DNA of 15,347 bases from JAZDFC01 sp043808235 (GTDB lineage Bacteria > Bacteroidota > Ignavibacteria > Ignavibacteriales > Melioribacteraceae), in assembly GCA_043808235.1 (NCBI GenBank), contig JAZDFC010000011.1:1-15347 (forward strand). The letters run 5' to 3'. The notes beneath the pieces were generated by a model. The model did not search any database, was not told the DNA's origin, and saw only the letters and a list, made by a program, of their open reading frames with translations. Of this stretch, positions 1 to 7,315 are shown piece by piece; the stretch's first letter is position 1, and each line of letters opens with the position of its first letter. The position numbers were made by a program, and so were the translations under genes.

Positions 1-200
1 GAGATTTATCAAAAAAGTGGACTATGCAAATTCAAAACTGGGCTGTTGTTCTTTCCCATTTATCTGTTATTTTTGAGGAGAGATTAAATGTTGTTCTTTA
101 ACTGCTTTTCCCATTTACACAAATATCTTTACAGACTCAAAATGGAAAACGTAAATTGGAATTTTAACGATATCTGTGGTTGTTTGACATTTTCCATTTA
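1..200. other. AT-rich stretch without an intact gene
   Basis: No convincing coding sequence is seen here on either strand; the open frames present have no recognisable motif. The stretch carries three related short motifs on the plus strand, TTCCCATTTA (near 54-63 and 108-117) and TTTCCATTTA (191-200), and a 10-bp inverted repeat (AAATGGAAAA at 140-149 against TTTTCCATTT at 190-199). It probably includes the degenerate 3' end of the insertion-sequence remnant that follows. The low complexity makes chance a real alternative for the repeats. Confidence 0.4.
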
Positions 201-768
201 CCATTTTACATGTGACATACCATCGCTTAATATTATTCTTCGCATTGCACTGATAACTTTTCTCGATTCATTTCACAAGCCCGCTGTTTTACACATTTGC
301 GAAAGTGTTTTCCATAATACATATGCTAAAAAACATACTAAGATATGAGCTTCTACTCGATGCTTCGCAAAATCTACTTATTACTAATATTTGAGCTACT
401 ATGCTCTCTGATATTTCTGTCTTTCCCTCTCCTAACAACTCGGAAAATATTTTATCAAGATGAAGCTTCTTTATTAACTCAAGACCTACGTATATATCAC
501 CAAATCTTAAACTGTTTTCCGTCCTTACTTTTCTTATATCTACTTCTACCCATTCCGGTTCTTCTGTATCTTTGAATAAACTTGCCTGATAGTAATCACT
601 CCCTTCGGCTGCTTGTTTTATTCCAAGTCGACCCGTGTCATATATCTCTCCAAGATATGATACTATTCGTTGCCTTGGTCCGCTTTCTGTTCGATATGAT
701 TCTATTAAAACCCAATAACTGCGGTTGCGTCCGTTTATTTGTCGATGATTTATTCTTCGTAAGTACAT
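201..768 (-). pseudogene. IS1634-type transposase remnant, internally deleted
   Basis: These are the remains of a DDE transposase, read on the minus strand. The first ~137 residues after the ATG at 768 match the N-terminal part of IS1634-family (IS4-like) transposases: MYLRR at the start, then ESYRTESGPRQRIVSYLG at about 24-41, RFGDIYVGLEL at about 88-98 and VISRFCEASS at about 128-137. The expected continuation and the catalytic middle of a protein usually around 450-550 residues long are absent. In another frame, 365 down to 276 reads as the typical C-terminal segment (RVEAHILVCFLAYVLWKT), followed by an in-frame TGA (275-273) and then NESRKVISAMRRI. The deletion junction therefore lies near 345-370. 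It cannot make a working transposase. The family call is from memory of conserved motifs, not a search. Confidence 0.78.
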
Positions 769-907
769 ACTGTAATTTAATCATCTCCAGTCCGCTATGG
801 CAAGCCTCGAACCCTTCGTTTTCACTACACGCATTTTTCAAATCTTTATTCTGTTTTTGACTTGTATTCAAATATTTTTTACCCGTTTTTTGCTGAATTC
901 TTATTGA

Positions 908-985
908 AGTGACGAAGTTGGGTTAGAAAAGCGGGATGGTAAATGGGTGATTGTGCAGCAGCATTTCTCGTTTGCGAGTGAATAA
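908..985 (+). pseudogene. 3' fragment of a SnoaL/DUF4440-like gene
   Basis: The last 25 codons before the TAA at 983-985 encode LEKRDGKWVIVQQHFSF followed by ASE. This is the characteristic final beta-hairpin of SnoaL-like/DUF4440 (NTF2-fold) proteins, which usually end in a phrase like LEK-x-(D/G)-KW-x-I-x-Q-x-HFS. Just upstream, an in-frame TGA lies at 905-907 and no start codon exists, so only the C-terminus survives. The parent protein, usually about 130-160 residues, cannot be found elsewhere in the window. The fragment sits directly beside the insertion-sequence remnant, which suggests the element or an associated deletion destroyed the gene. The fold assignment is motif-based; the parent's function is unknown. 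Confidence 0.62.
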
Positions 986-1052
986 ATATCGGTTGATTGA
1001 TGTAACTAATTCGACGTATTACTATTTCTGATTCGGGAAATAATTTCTTAGA

Positions 1053-3344
1053 TTATTTTAAAACTATCGTCTTCCTAACAAATATATGATTTGCCGCTTG
1101 CATACGGATGAAATATATTCCGCTCGATAACCTCCCCGATTCAAAAACTAATTTATAATTTCCCGCCGGTCTATTTCCAATAAATATCTTTTTTATTTCA
1201 ATACCAAGCAGATTATATAATATTATTTCCACGTAAGTATCAACGGCTATTGAATACTCGATTGTTGTATGGCTATTGAAAGGATTCGGGTAATTTTGAC
1301 TTAGCGAGAATTGATATTCTTTTATCGGCGGATTATGAGTTGTATCGTTGTATTGAGAATTTTTTATTGTACTGAAGTAAAATACTTTTAATTCACCGGG
1401 TTTGGAAGTAAATCCTTTATAATCGGTTGATGTCGCAAAATACTGGATGTATTCATACGCGGGATTTATATCGTAAATAGACGTATCGATGAATGAAACC
1501 TCGGGTGTATTAACATTACCGATGTGAATCCATTCAAACCATTTAGTATTGTCTGAATATCGCCTAAAGAAAGAATGATATGCGAGTGTGCTGTCGAGTT
1601 CTGCTTGTAAAATTACTTTGGGGAATAATTTATTGCCCAATCTTACAGTGTCGATATCCACAATTATTGGCGGATTTTCAACCAACAATCTATCGTTATA
1701 TTTCACGTCGAATAGCATTAGATTTTCTTTGTGATGAATATTATAAATCGAGATATGTGTTTTTTTACCGGCAAAATTTTGAGTTGATGGTCTTGTTGTA
1801 TCGTTGAAAAAAGTCCGTTGAGCGCCTTGAACAAATTCGTCAGTATAAAGATTTGATTTCAACGGGCATAATCTGAAAAAATATTTTTGCCCGTTTGGAT
1901 CCCATATGTATGGCGCTTCGCTTGTTAATTCCCAATAGTGTACACCACCATCCGGAATGAAAAAGAAAACATTATTTTCTGCGGTTTCGTCTACGTATAA
2001 ATCATCAAGGTAATCCGGTTCACCGTATAAATCTTTATACCATTCTTCCGGTCGCGAATAATCTCGCGGGTAATCATCATCCGGTATTGGATTTCCATCC
2101 CAGCCATTGTACGGCTTCGCTATTTTAAAATCAATTTGTGCATTATTTTCATCATCTTTAGCTTTAATATGTGAAATCAATATTCCGCTTTGAATACCTT
2201 GTTCAAATTCATTTGATAGATTTTTATCATAACCGGAACCATTGCGATATTCTAATAAAAAATACTCTTTAGTTCCGGGATCATCATTTATGAATACCCG
2301 GGCAGCTCGATAAATATTATTTTGCTTTTGTTCCTCCGATAATTGAAAATTGACATCAGCCAATTTTATATTTGCCATGTCTTGATTGGAGATATCGATT
2401 ACTTCATCCGGTTCAATCCATTCTAAAAAAATGCGGTCAAAAGTTAGCATCGGCGGTAAACCATACATGGCATTATCCGATGGAAGTTGGCCCGCATTAT
2501 ACATTATATCATAACCCCATGTGTTGTTATACGGCCTGTGGTTAGCATTTCTATCCGGTAATCCATAATACGACGAATGAATATCGGTGACAAGCCCGAT
2601 GTTATGAAGAAACTCATGAGTGAATCCGTTAAATACTCTAAAATGAATAATAGATCCTGTATATAAAATTTCAAGGGGCTGCAGAGGATCTAAAATATCG
2701 TATTGATCACGTTGAGCAAAACCGCCGTATTTTTTATGATATTCATGTTTATTCATTCCTGCGAATACAATTGCCACCAACGAAACATTATCAAAAATTT
2801 TGGAATCGAACGCGAGTATATTTTCAAGCGCATCATTCAACATATCTTCCCATAAATTCGCGCATGCATTAGTATCGGATTTGTTAATTGTTGCCCACTC
2901 GGAGAAGTTTTTTCGAGTAGTAAATAACTTTCCATTGCCAGGTTTCGGGAAATTAATCTCAATTGTAAATTTACCGTTCGAGTTATAATCCAAATAATGT
3001 TCTGCGGATGGTTTTATCCATTCTTCGATCGGCAGTTTTCCACCACGTTCTTTTACGCTATCGCGGAGTAATTTGCCGTTTGGAAAAGTACCCAATAGCG
3101 GATAAGCGTCATCGTTTTCGAGAACAGGCCAGTTTGTATTTCTATCGGGAAAACCGATAACTAATACCAGGATTGTATAATGTCCGGTAATCGGTTGGAT
3201 CGAGATATTTCCTTTATACATTTTGTTCTGCGGTTCATTCACGGCGTCATAAATTAAAAAATCATCCCTAACTTGCGCCGAAATACTTACCATGAATAAG
3301 CTCATCAAAAAAATATATAACCACGTTGATCTCATTTTAACCAC
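1053..3344 (-). CDS. Secreted M6-like zinc metalloprotease with T9SS sorting domain
   Basis: This is a predicted exported protease of 763 residues. Residues 4-23 form a signal peptide (MRSTWLYIFLMS, cleavage likely after SISA). The catalytic core holds HEFLHNIG (H243, E244, H247), followed by a GLPD at 261-264 and WGYDIMYNAG at 276-285. Together these resemble M6 (immune inhibitor A-like) proteases, where HExxHxxGLPD is continuous; here LPD is displaced by about ten residues, so the third zinc ligand is uncertain (D254 or D264). A long middle region has no motif I recognise, and a possible FN3-like segment lies around 555-660. The C-terminus is a T9SS type A sorting domain: SLSQNYPNPFN at 680-690, ending in SSGIYFIRMQA and RKTIVLK. 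It is expected to cross the outer membrane and be surface-bound or released. The longest frame starts at a GTG (3344); the ATG at 3335 gives a cleaner signal peptide and is equally likely. Confidence 0.85.
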   Translation of the reverse strand: MVKMRSTWLYIFLMSLFMVSISAQVRDDFLIYDAVNEPQNKMYKGNISIQPITGHYTILVLVIGFPDRNTNWPVLENDDAYPLLGTFPNGKLLRDSVKERGGKLPIEEWIKPSAEHYLDYNSNGKFTIEINFPKPGNGKLFTTRKNFSEWATINKSDTNACANLWEDMLNDALENILAFDSKIFDNVSLVAIVFAGMNKHEYHKKYGGFAQRDQYDILDPLQPLEILYTGSIIHFRVFNGFTHEFLHNIGLVTDIHSSYYGLPDRNANHRPYNNTWGYDIMYNAGQLPSDNAMYGLPPMLTFDRIFLEWIEPDEVIDISNQDMANIKLADVNFQLSEEQKQNNIYRAARVFINDDPGTKEYFLLEYRNGSGYDKNLSNEFEQGIQSGILISHIKAKDDENNAQIDFKIAKPYNGWDGNPIPDDDYPRDYSRPEEWYKDLYGEPDYLDDLYVDETAENNVFFFIPDGGVHYWELTSEAPYIWDPNGQKYFFRLCPLKSNLYTDEFVQGAQRTFFNDTTRPSTQNFAGKKTHISIYNIHHKENLMLFDVKYNDRLLVENPPIIVDIDTVRLGNKLFPKVILQAELDSTLAYHSFFRRYSDNTKWFEWIHIGNVNTPEVSFIDTSIYDINPAYEYIQYFATSTDYKGFTSKPGELKVFYFSTIKNSQYNDTTHNPPIKEYQFSLSQNYPNPFNSHTTIEYSIAVDTYVEIILYNLLGIEIKKIFIGNRPAGNYKLVFESGRLSSGIYFIRMQAANHIFVRKTIVLK

Positions 3345-3441
3345 AGAGATTTACTCAGTGAAATTGTCTTATTACCGCATCCATTAATAATATACGTAAT
3401 GATGATATAATTGTAAACAACATGTATGTGTGGTTTAATCT

Positions 3442-3457
3442 TCATTCTTCAGAATGA
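3442..3457. promoter_or_regulatory. Perfect palindrome upstream of the CBS-like gene
   Basis: TCATTCT-TC-AGAATGA is a 7-bp perfect inverted repeat with a 2-bp centre. It lies in the 143-bp divergent spacer between the protease and the cysteine/cystathionine synthase-like gene, about 31 bp before the nearer start codon of the latter. The geometry suits a dimeric regulator's operator better than a terminator, since no T-run follows. No regulator is identified, and one short palindrome in AT-rich DNA can arise by chance. Confidence 0.25.
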
Positions 3458-3487
3458 TTTCTTTAACTTTCCACTCAAAAAATTTTA

Positions 3488-4477
3488 ATGCAGGATAAAA
3501 TGAGAAATAGAAGATTTGAAAACCTGGTAGATGCAATCGGGCATACTCCCCTGGTTAAACTGAACAACATTACAAAAGGATTGAAAGCTAATATTTACGC
3601 CAAATTTGAATTCACAAATCCCGGCGGAAGCATTAAAGACAGAATTGCCAAATATATGATCGAGAAAGCTGAGCGAGAAGGAAAAATAAAATCGGGCGAC
3701 ACAATTATCGAAAACTCTTCCGGCAACACTGCTATGGGATTGGCGATTGTTTGCAGGCAGAAGGGATACAATTTAAAAATTGTTCTGCGTGATACGACGA
3801 GTCGCGAGAAAATAAAAATGCTCGAAGTGCTTGGAGTGGATGTGATTAAAGTGGATGCCTCACTGCCGCCGGAAAATCCTAATTCTTATAATAACGCTGC
3901 CAAAAATCTTCTAAAAGAAAATCCCGATTGGTATTATATCGATCAACACAATAATCTTGATAACAACGAATCTCATTACATGACGACGGGTCCAGAAATT
4001 TGGGAACAGATGGAAGGGAAGATTGATTATTTTGTAACAGCGGTTGGTACAGGAGGGAGCCTATTTGGCGCCGGGAGATATCTGAAGGAAAAAAATCCCA
4101 ATATAAAATTAATCGGGATTGATCCGGTTGGCTCCATTTTCTATACTTGGTTTAAAGAAAAAAGAATAATCGAGTCCTCTCGATATTTGATTGAAGGTAT
4201 GGGAGATGAATTCTTAATTAAAACAGCTCAACTCGAAATGATGGATGATATGCTTCAGATTACGGATAAAAAAGCAGTTGGTTGGACCAAGAAATTAGCT
4301 TTCGAAGAGGGTATAATTGTGGGCGGAACAAGCGGAGCGAATATTTGGGGCGCATGTAAAGTGGCAAAAGAAATTGACAGGGAAGCGAATATTGTAACCA
4401 TATTTTGCGATAGCGGTTATAAATACTTCTCTACAATATATAACGACGAATGGCTCGCCGAACATGATTTGATTTAA
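3488..4477 (+). CDS. Cystathionine beta-synthase / cysteine synthase family PLP enzyme
   Basis: This fold-type II PLP enzyme of 329 residues catalyses beta-replacement on serine or O-acetylserine, giving cystathionine (with homocysteine) or cysteine (with sulfide). Visible features are IGHTPLVKLN at 17-26, NPGGSIKDR with the PLP lysine K50, the substrate loop ENSSGNTAMG at 75-84, the phosphate loop GTGGS at 187-191, GGTSG at 279-283, and CDSGYKYFSTIYNDEW near the C-terminus. IDPVGSI and EGMGDEF (about 211-242) lean towards cystathionine beta-synthase, while the C-terminal motif is close to cysteine synthases. No C-terminal regulatory CBS-domain pair is present. A gamma-lyase family enzyme lies 2.8 kb downstream, which favours a transsulfuration role, but the substrate is not settled. 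A second ATG at 3500 is preceded by AGGA at good spacing and may be the true start, removing four residues. Confidence 0.9.
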   Translation: MQDKMRNRRFENLVDAIGHTPLVKLNNITKGLKANIYAKFEFTNPGGSIKDRIAKYMIEKAEREGKIKSGDTIIENSSGNTAMGLAIVCRQKGYNLKIVLRDTTSREKIKMLEVLGVDVIKVDASLPPENPNSYNNAAKNLLKENPDWYYIDQHNNLDNNESHYMTTGPEIWEQMEGKIDYFVTAVGTGGSLFGAGRYLKEKNPNIKLIGIDPVGSIFYTWFKEKRIIESSRYLIEGMGDEFLIKTAQLEMMDDMLQITDKKAVGWTKKLAFEEGIIVGGTSGANIWGACKVAKEIDREANIVTIFCDSGYKYFSTIYNDEWLAEHDLI

Positions 4478-4495
4478 TTAACAAAGAAAGACAAA

Positions 4496-5203
4496 ATGAG
4501 ATTCATCCGGAATATTTATTTAAAATACAACCCGAAGCAATATATTAGACATATTATCATCGAGGTGATAATAGTCGCGGTAGGAATTCTAATTGCATTC
4601 CAACTCGATGCATGGAAGGAAGAAAGCGATAGAATAGATATCGAACTAAAAACTTTAATGGAAATTAGATCGGACCTGCGCACTGATGTAGTAGATATCA
4701 GTTTGAATGATACTATACATACCGAAGGATTTAATAGCTCGGAAATAGTTTTAAAACATCTTTCCGGTAAAAATGCTTATCATGATTCGTTAGCAGAACA
4801 TTTCTTTACCATCATGTACAGCTACTCATTATTCTTGTCGCATACATCGGCTTATGAAACTTTAAAATCACGCGGACTTGAAACTGTTACAAACGATACT
4901 CTCCGGCTGTTGCTCGGCGAATTATATGATGTAAAATACGAGCTGATAGAAAAGAATGAAATGGATTTACGAAGTTTGATATTCAACGATGTATTTACTT
5001 ATTTCAAGAAGAATTTCACTCTCGACAATTCGGAAGCAATTCCTATTAATTACAATGCGCTATTAAGGGATAGGTATTTTCTAAATTTGATCGCTCTGAA
5101 TAAATTAGCGCAGCGAGGCTCTGCCAGTGATTTCAGAAAGTTATTAATCGAATTGAAAAAGATTGATCAATTACTCGAAGCAGAAATTTCCCGATTAGAA
5201 TAG
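4496..5203 (+). CDS. DUF6090-like single-pass membrane protein
   Basis: This 235-residue protein has a short basic N-terminus, one membrane segment (about 20-38, IIIEVIIVAVGILIAFQLD) running straight into AWKEE, and then a largely helical, charged soluble domain. The pattern of conserved E before the helix, VGILIAFQ-x-(N/D)-x-W after it and then a charged run is that of DUF6090-type proteins common in Bacteroidota; their function is unknown. The start is an ATG 18 nt after the stop of the cysteine/cystathionine synthase-like gene, behind an AAAGAAAG stretch, so the two are probably co-transcribed. That pairing may be incidental. The gene ends 26 nt from the convergent biotin-carrier gene. Confidence 0.75.
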   Translation: MRFIRNIYLKYNPKQYIRHIIIEVIIVAVGILIAFQLDAWKEESDRIDIELKTLMEIRSDLRTDVVDISLNDTIHTEGFNSSEIVLKHLSGKNAYHDSLAEHFFTIMYSYSLFLSHTSAYETLKSRGLETVTNDTLRLLLGELYDVKYELIEKNEMDLRSLIFNDVFTYFKKNFTLDNSEAIPINYNALLRDRYFLNLIALNKLAQRGSASDFRKLLIELKKIDQLLEAEISRLE

Positions 5204-5229
5204 TACAAATGAATCGCAACGTACTTGTT

Positions 5230-5541
5230 TTATTCAAACTCCAGCAGCAACTGATTCTTTGCAACTCGCTGACCTTTCGAAATATAAACTTCTTTTATCT
5301 TACCTGAATAATGCGAGAAAACGGAGTTCTGCATTTTCATTGCTTCAAGAATAAAAAGCGGATCACCTTCATTTATCCTTTGACCTTTTTTTACATATAA
5401 ATTTATAATAGAACCGGGAATAAACGCGGTCATCTTTTTAGGATCACGCGGTTCAAAAGATTTTCTGTTTTTAAATTTTTTTGTTAAGATCGTCTCGTAT
5501 AAGGTCGTATCTATATTGATTTTCTCTAAATTCTTTTCCAT
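5230..5541 (-). CDS. Biotin carboxyl carrier protein (acyl-CoA carboxylase/decarboxylase subunit)
   Basis: This 103-residue biotinyl-domain protein carries the swinging-arm biotin that moves CO2 between active sites. The biotin site is EAMKM at 66-70 with K69 modified. The flanking pattern is that of a biotinyl domain: PGSIINLYVKKGQRINEGDPL before the site and SGKIKEVYISKGQRV after it. About 38 residues without a recognised motif precede the domain. The start lies 3 nt after the stop of the carboxyltransferase gene, so the two are translationally coupled and surely act in one complex. The length suits a stand-alone carrier as in methylmalonyl-CoA decarboxylase or in split acyl-CoA carboxylases; no biotin carboxylase domain is fused to it. 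Confidence 0.92.
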   Translation of the reverse strand: MEKNLEKINIDTTLYETILTKKFKNRKSFEPRDPKKMTAFIPGSIINLYVKKGQRINEGDPLFILEAMKMQNSVFSHYSGKIKEVYISKGQRVAKNQLLLEFE

Positions 5542-5544
5542 AAA

Positions 5545-7146
5545 TTAGGTAGGTGGAACTCCGTGTTTCTTAAAGGGTCTTATTTCGTTTTTATTTGCAG
5601 TAACTTTTAAACAATGAATTAATGTACTTCTTGTTTGATTCGGATCGATTACCGCATCAACATGTCCATTTGCCGCGGCAACATAAGGATTGGCAAATTT
5701 CTCGGTGTACTCGGCAACTTTTGTTTTACGCATTTCGTCGGGACTTTTAGCTTCAGTAATTTCCTTTTTGAAGATAATATTTGCAGCGCCTTCGGGACCC
5801 ATAACTGCAATTTCGGCAGTTGGCCATGCGAAAACGAAATCAGCGCCAAGGTGACGCGAGCACATTGCAATATATCCACCGCCATAAGCCTTGCGAAGAA
5901 TGATAGTTAATTTGGGCACTGTCGCTTCGCTGTATGCGTAAAGAATTTTTGCGCCATGTCGGATAACTCCGGCATATTCCTGATCTACTCCGGGTAAGTA
6001 TCCTGGAAGATCGACAAGAGTAATTAAAGGGATACTAAAGGCATCGCAAAACCTAATAAAGCGTGATGCTTTATCTGATGAATCCACATCCAAGACTCCT
6101 GCTAAAACCAATGGCTGATTTCCAACAATTCCAACCGTAGTGCCATTCAGTCTGGCAAATCCAATTACAATATTTGCAGCCCAATCTTTTTGAATTTCGA
6201 AGAAATCGGAGTCATCAACAAAAGATTTTATAATATCGCGGATATCATACGGTTTGTTGGATTCCGCCGGAATAATGCGTTCAATATTCAGATTAGAACT
6301 CGGAGCTTTCACAGGGTAACCATCAGCCTTCTTTCTATTATTCCAGGGGATGTACGAAAATAATTTTCGAATCTGCGAAAAACATTCTACTTCGGATTTA
6401 GCGAAGAAATGCGCATTCCCGGTTATCTCTGTATGAACCCTCGCTCCCCCCAAATCTTCCATCGAAATTTCTTCGCCAAGTACGGTTTTTATAACTTCGG
6501 GACCGGTAATAAACATTTTGGAAATTTTATCTACCACGAATACAAAGTCGGTAAGCGCCGGTGAATAAACCGCACCGCCGGCACATGGTCCAAGTATCAC
6601 AGATATTTGAGGAATAATTCCTGAAGCGAGAGTATTTCTATAAAATATTTCACCATATCCTGCTAAAGAATTTACACCTTCCTGTATTCTGGCACCGCCG
6701 GAATCGTTAATACCAATTAGTGGTATTCCCATTTTCACTGCATGATCCATCAGCTTTGTAATTTTTCTTGCATGCATTAATCCTAATGAACCACCGGCAA
6801 CAGTAAAATCCTGGGCAAAAACACAAACCGGTCTGCCTTCAATCATTCCAGTTCCGGTTACAACGCCATCGGCATTTAGCGTCTTTTTTTCCATATTAAA
6901 ATCAGTGCATTTGTGCTCAACGAATAAATCGTATTCCTGGAAAGAATTGGGATCGAGAAGAGATTCAATACGTTGTCTGGCAGTTAATTTGCCCATTGAC
7001 ATTTGTTTTTCTAAAGCCTGTTCTCCGCCGCCAACTACAGCTTTTTTGACGCGAGTAAGAAAATCAGATAGTTTATTGGTGAACCACACTTTGAGACCTG
7101 AGAATTGTTTGAAAAATTCGAAACGAAACTTACGAAATTTATTCAT
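5545..7146 (-). CDS. Acyl-CoA carboxyltransferase (PccB/MmdA type)
   Basis: This 533-residue carboxyltransferase moves a carboxyl group between biotin and an acyl-CoA, as in propionyl-CoA carboxylase beta or methylmalonyl-CoA decarboxylase alpha. Both crotonase-like halves are intact: GKLTARQRI at 52-60, AQDFTVAGGSLG at 111-122, NDSGGARIQEGV at 147-158 (first oxyanion loop), GPCAGGAVYSPALTDF at 186-201, and RKAYGGGYIAM at 418-428 (second oxyanion loop). In the last motif, position 426 is Ile where propionyl-CoA carboxylases usually carry Asp. The biotin carrier follows 3 nt after the stop, but no biotin carboxylase (PccA/AccC) or membrane beta subunit (OadB/MmdB) is in the window. The first ~20 residues (basic and aromatic) are extra relative to the family. 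A GTG at residue 20, with AGG upstream, could be the real start. Confidence 0.9.
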   Translation of the reverse strand: MNKFRKFRFEFFKQFSGLKVWFTNKLSDFLTRVKKAVVGGGEQALEKQMSMGKLTARQRIESLLDPNSFQEYDLFVEHKCTDFNMEKKTLNADGVVTGTGMIEGRPVCVFAQDFTVAGGSLGLMHARKITKLMDHAVKMGIPLIGINDSGGARIQEGVNSLAGYGEIFYRNTLASGIIPQISVILGPCAGGAVYSPALTDFVFVVDKISKMFITGPEVIKTVLGEEISMEDLGGARVHTEITGNAHFFAKSEVECFSQIRKLFSYIPWNNRKKADGYPVKAPSSNLNIERIIPAESNKPYDIRDIIKSFVDDSDFFEIQKDWAANIVIGFARLNGTTVGIVGNQPLVLAGVLDVDSSDKASRFIRFCDAFSIPLITLVDLPGYLPGVDQEYAGVIRHGAKILYAYSEATVPKLTIILRKAYGGGYIAMCSRHLGADFVFAWPTAEIAVMGPEGAANIIFKKEITEAKSPDEMRKTKVAEYTEKFANPYVAAANGHVDAVIDPNQTRSTLIHCLKVTANKNEIRPFKKHGVPPT

Positions 7147-7315
7147 GTGGAAAAAAGAAGATAATGTGCTGATTTTTTTGTATATGTTACCACTATAGCT
7201 TTTTTAGACAAAAAAATCATGAATCCCTATTTTATGGAAAACTTTAGACGTTAATCTTGTTAGTATCTCTCCTTCCGATTTGGTAATTTTCAGTCACTAA
7301 AAATGGAGTCTGAAA

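Noticed and set aside
140..199. 10-bp inverted repeat and repeated CCCATTTA-like motifs near the left end
   Set aside because: Short, AT-rich and imperfect; no regular spacing, so neither a CRISPR-like array nor a convincing element end.
88..348. Open plus-strand frame of 86 codons
   Set aside because: It has no family motif, lies antisense to the C-terminal part of the transposase remnant, and has an aromatic/His/Cys-rich composition unlike the real genes here.
638..871. Minus-strand frame of 77 codons with a GGAG upstream of an internal ATG (MIKLQYVL)
   Set aside because: It overlaps the N-terminus of the transposase in another frame, and the transposase frame has the recognisable motifs; no independent support.
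893..907. Target-site duplication at the IS borders
   Set aside because: The bases outside the candidate ends (1-9 and 893-907) share no exact 5-8 bp repeat that can be trusted.
3335..3368. AACCACAGAG sequence after the protease start, resembling common dispersed repeats
   Set aside because: Only one short copy is present, so repeat status cannot be supported from this window.
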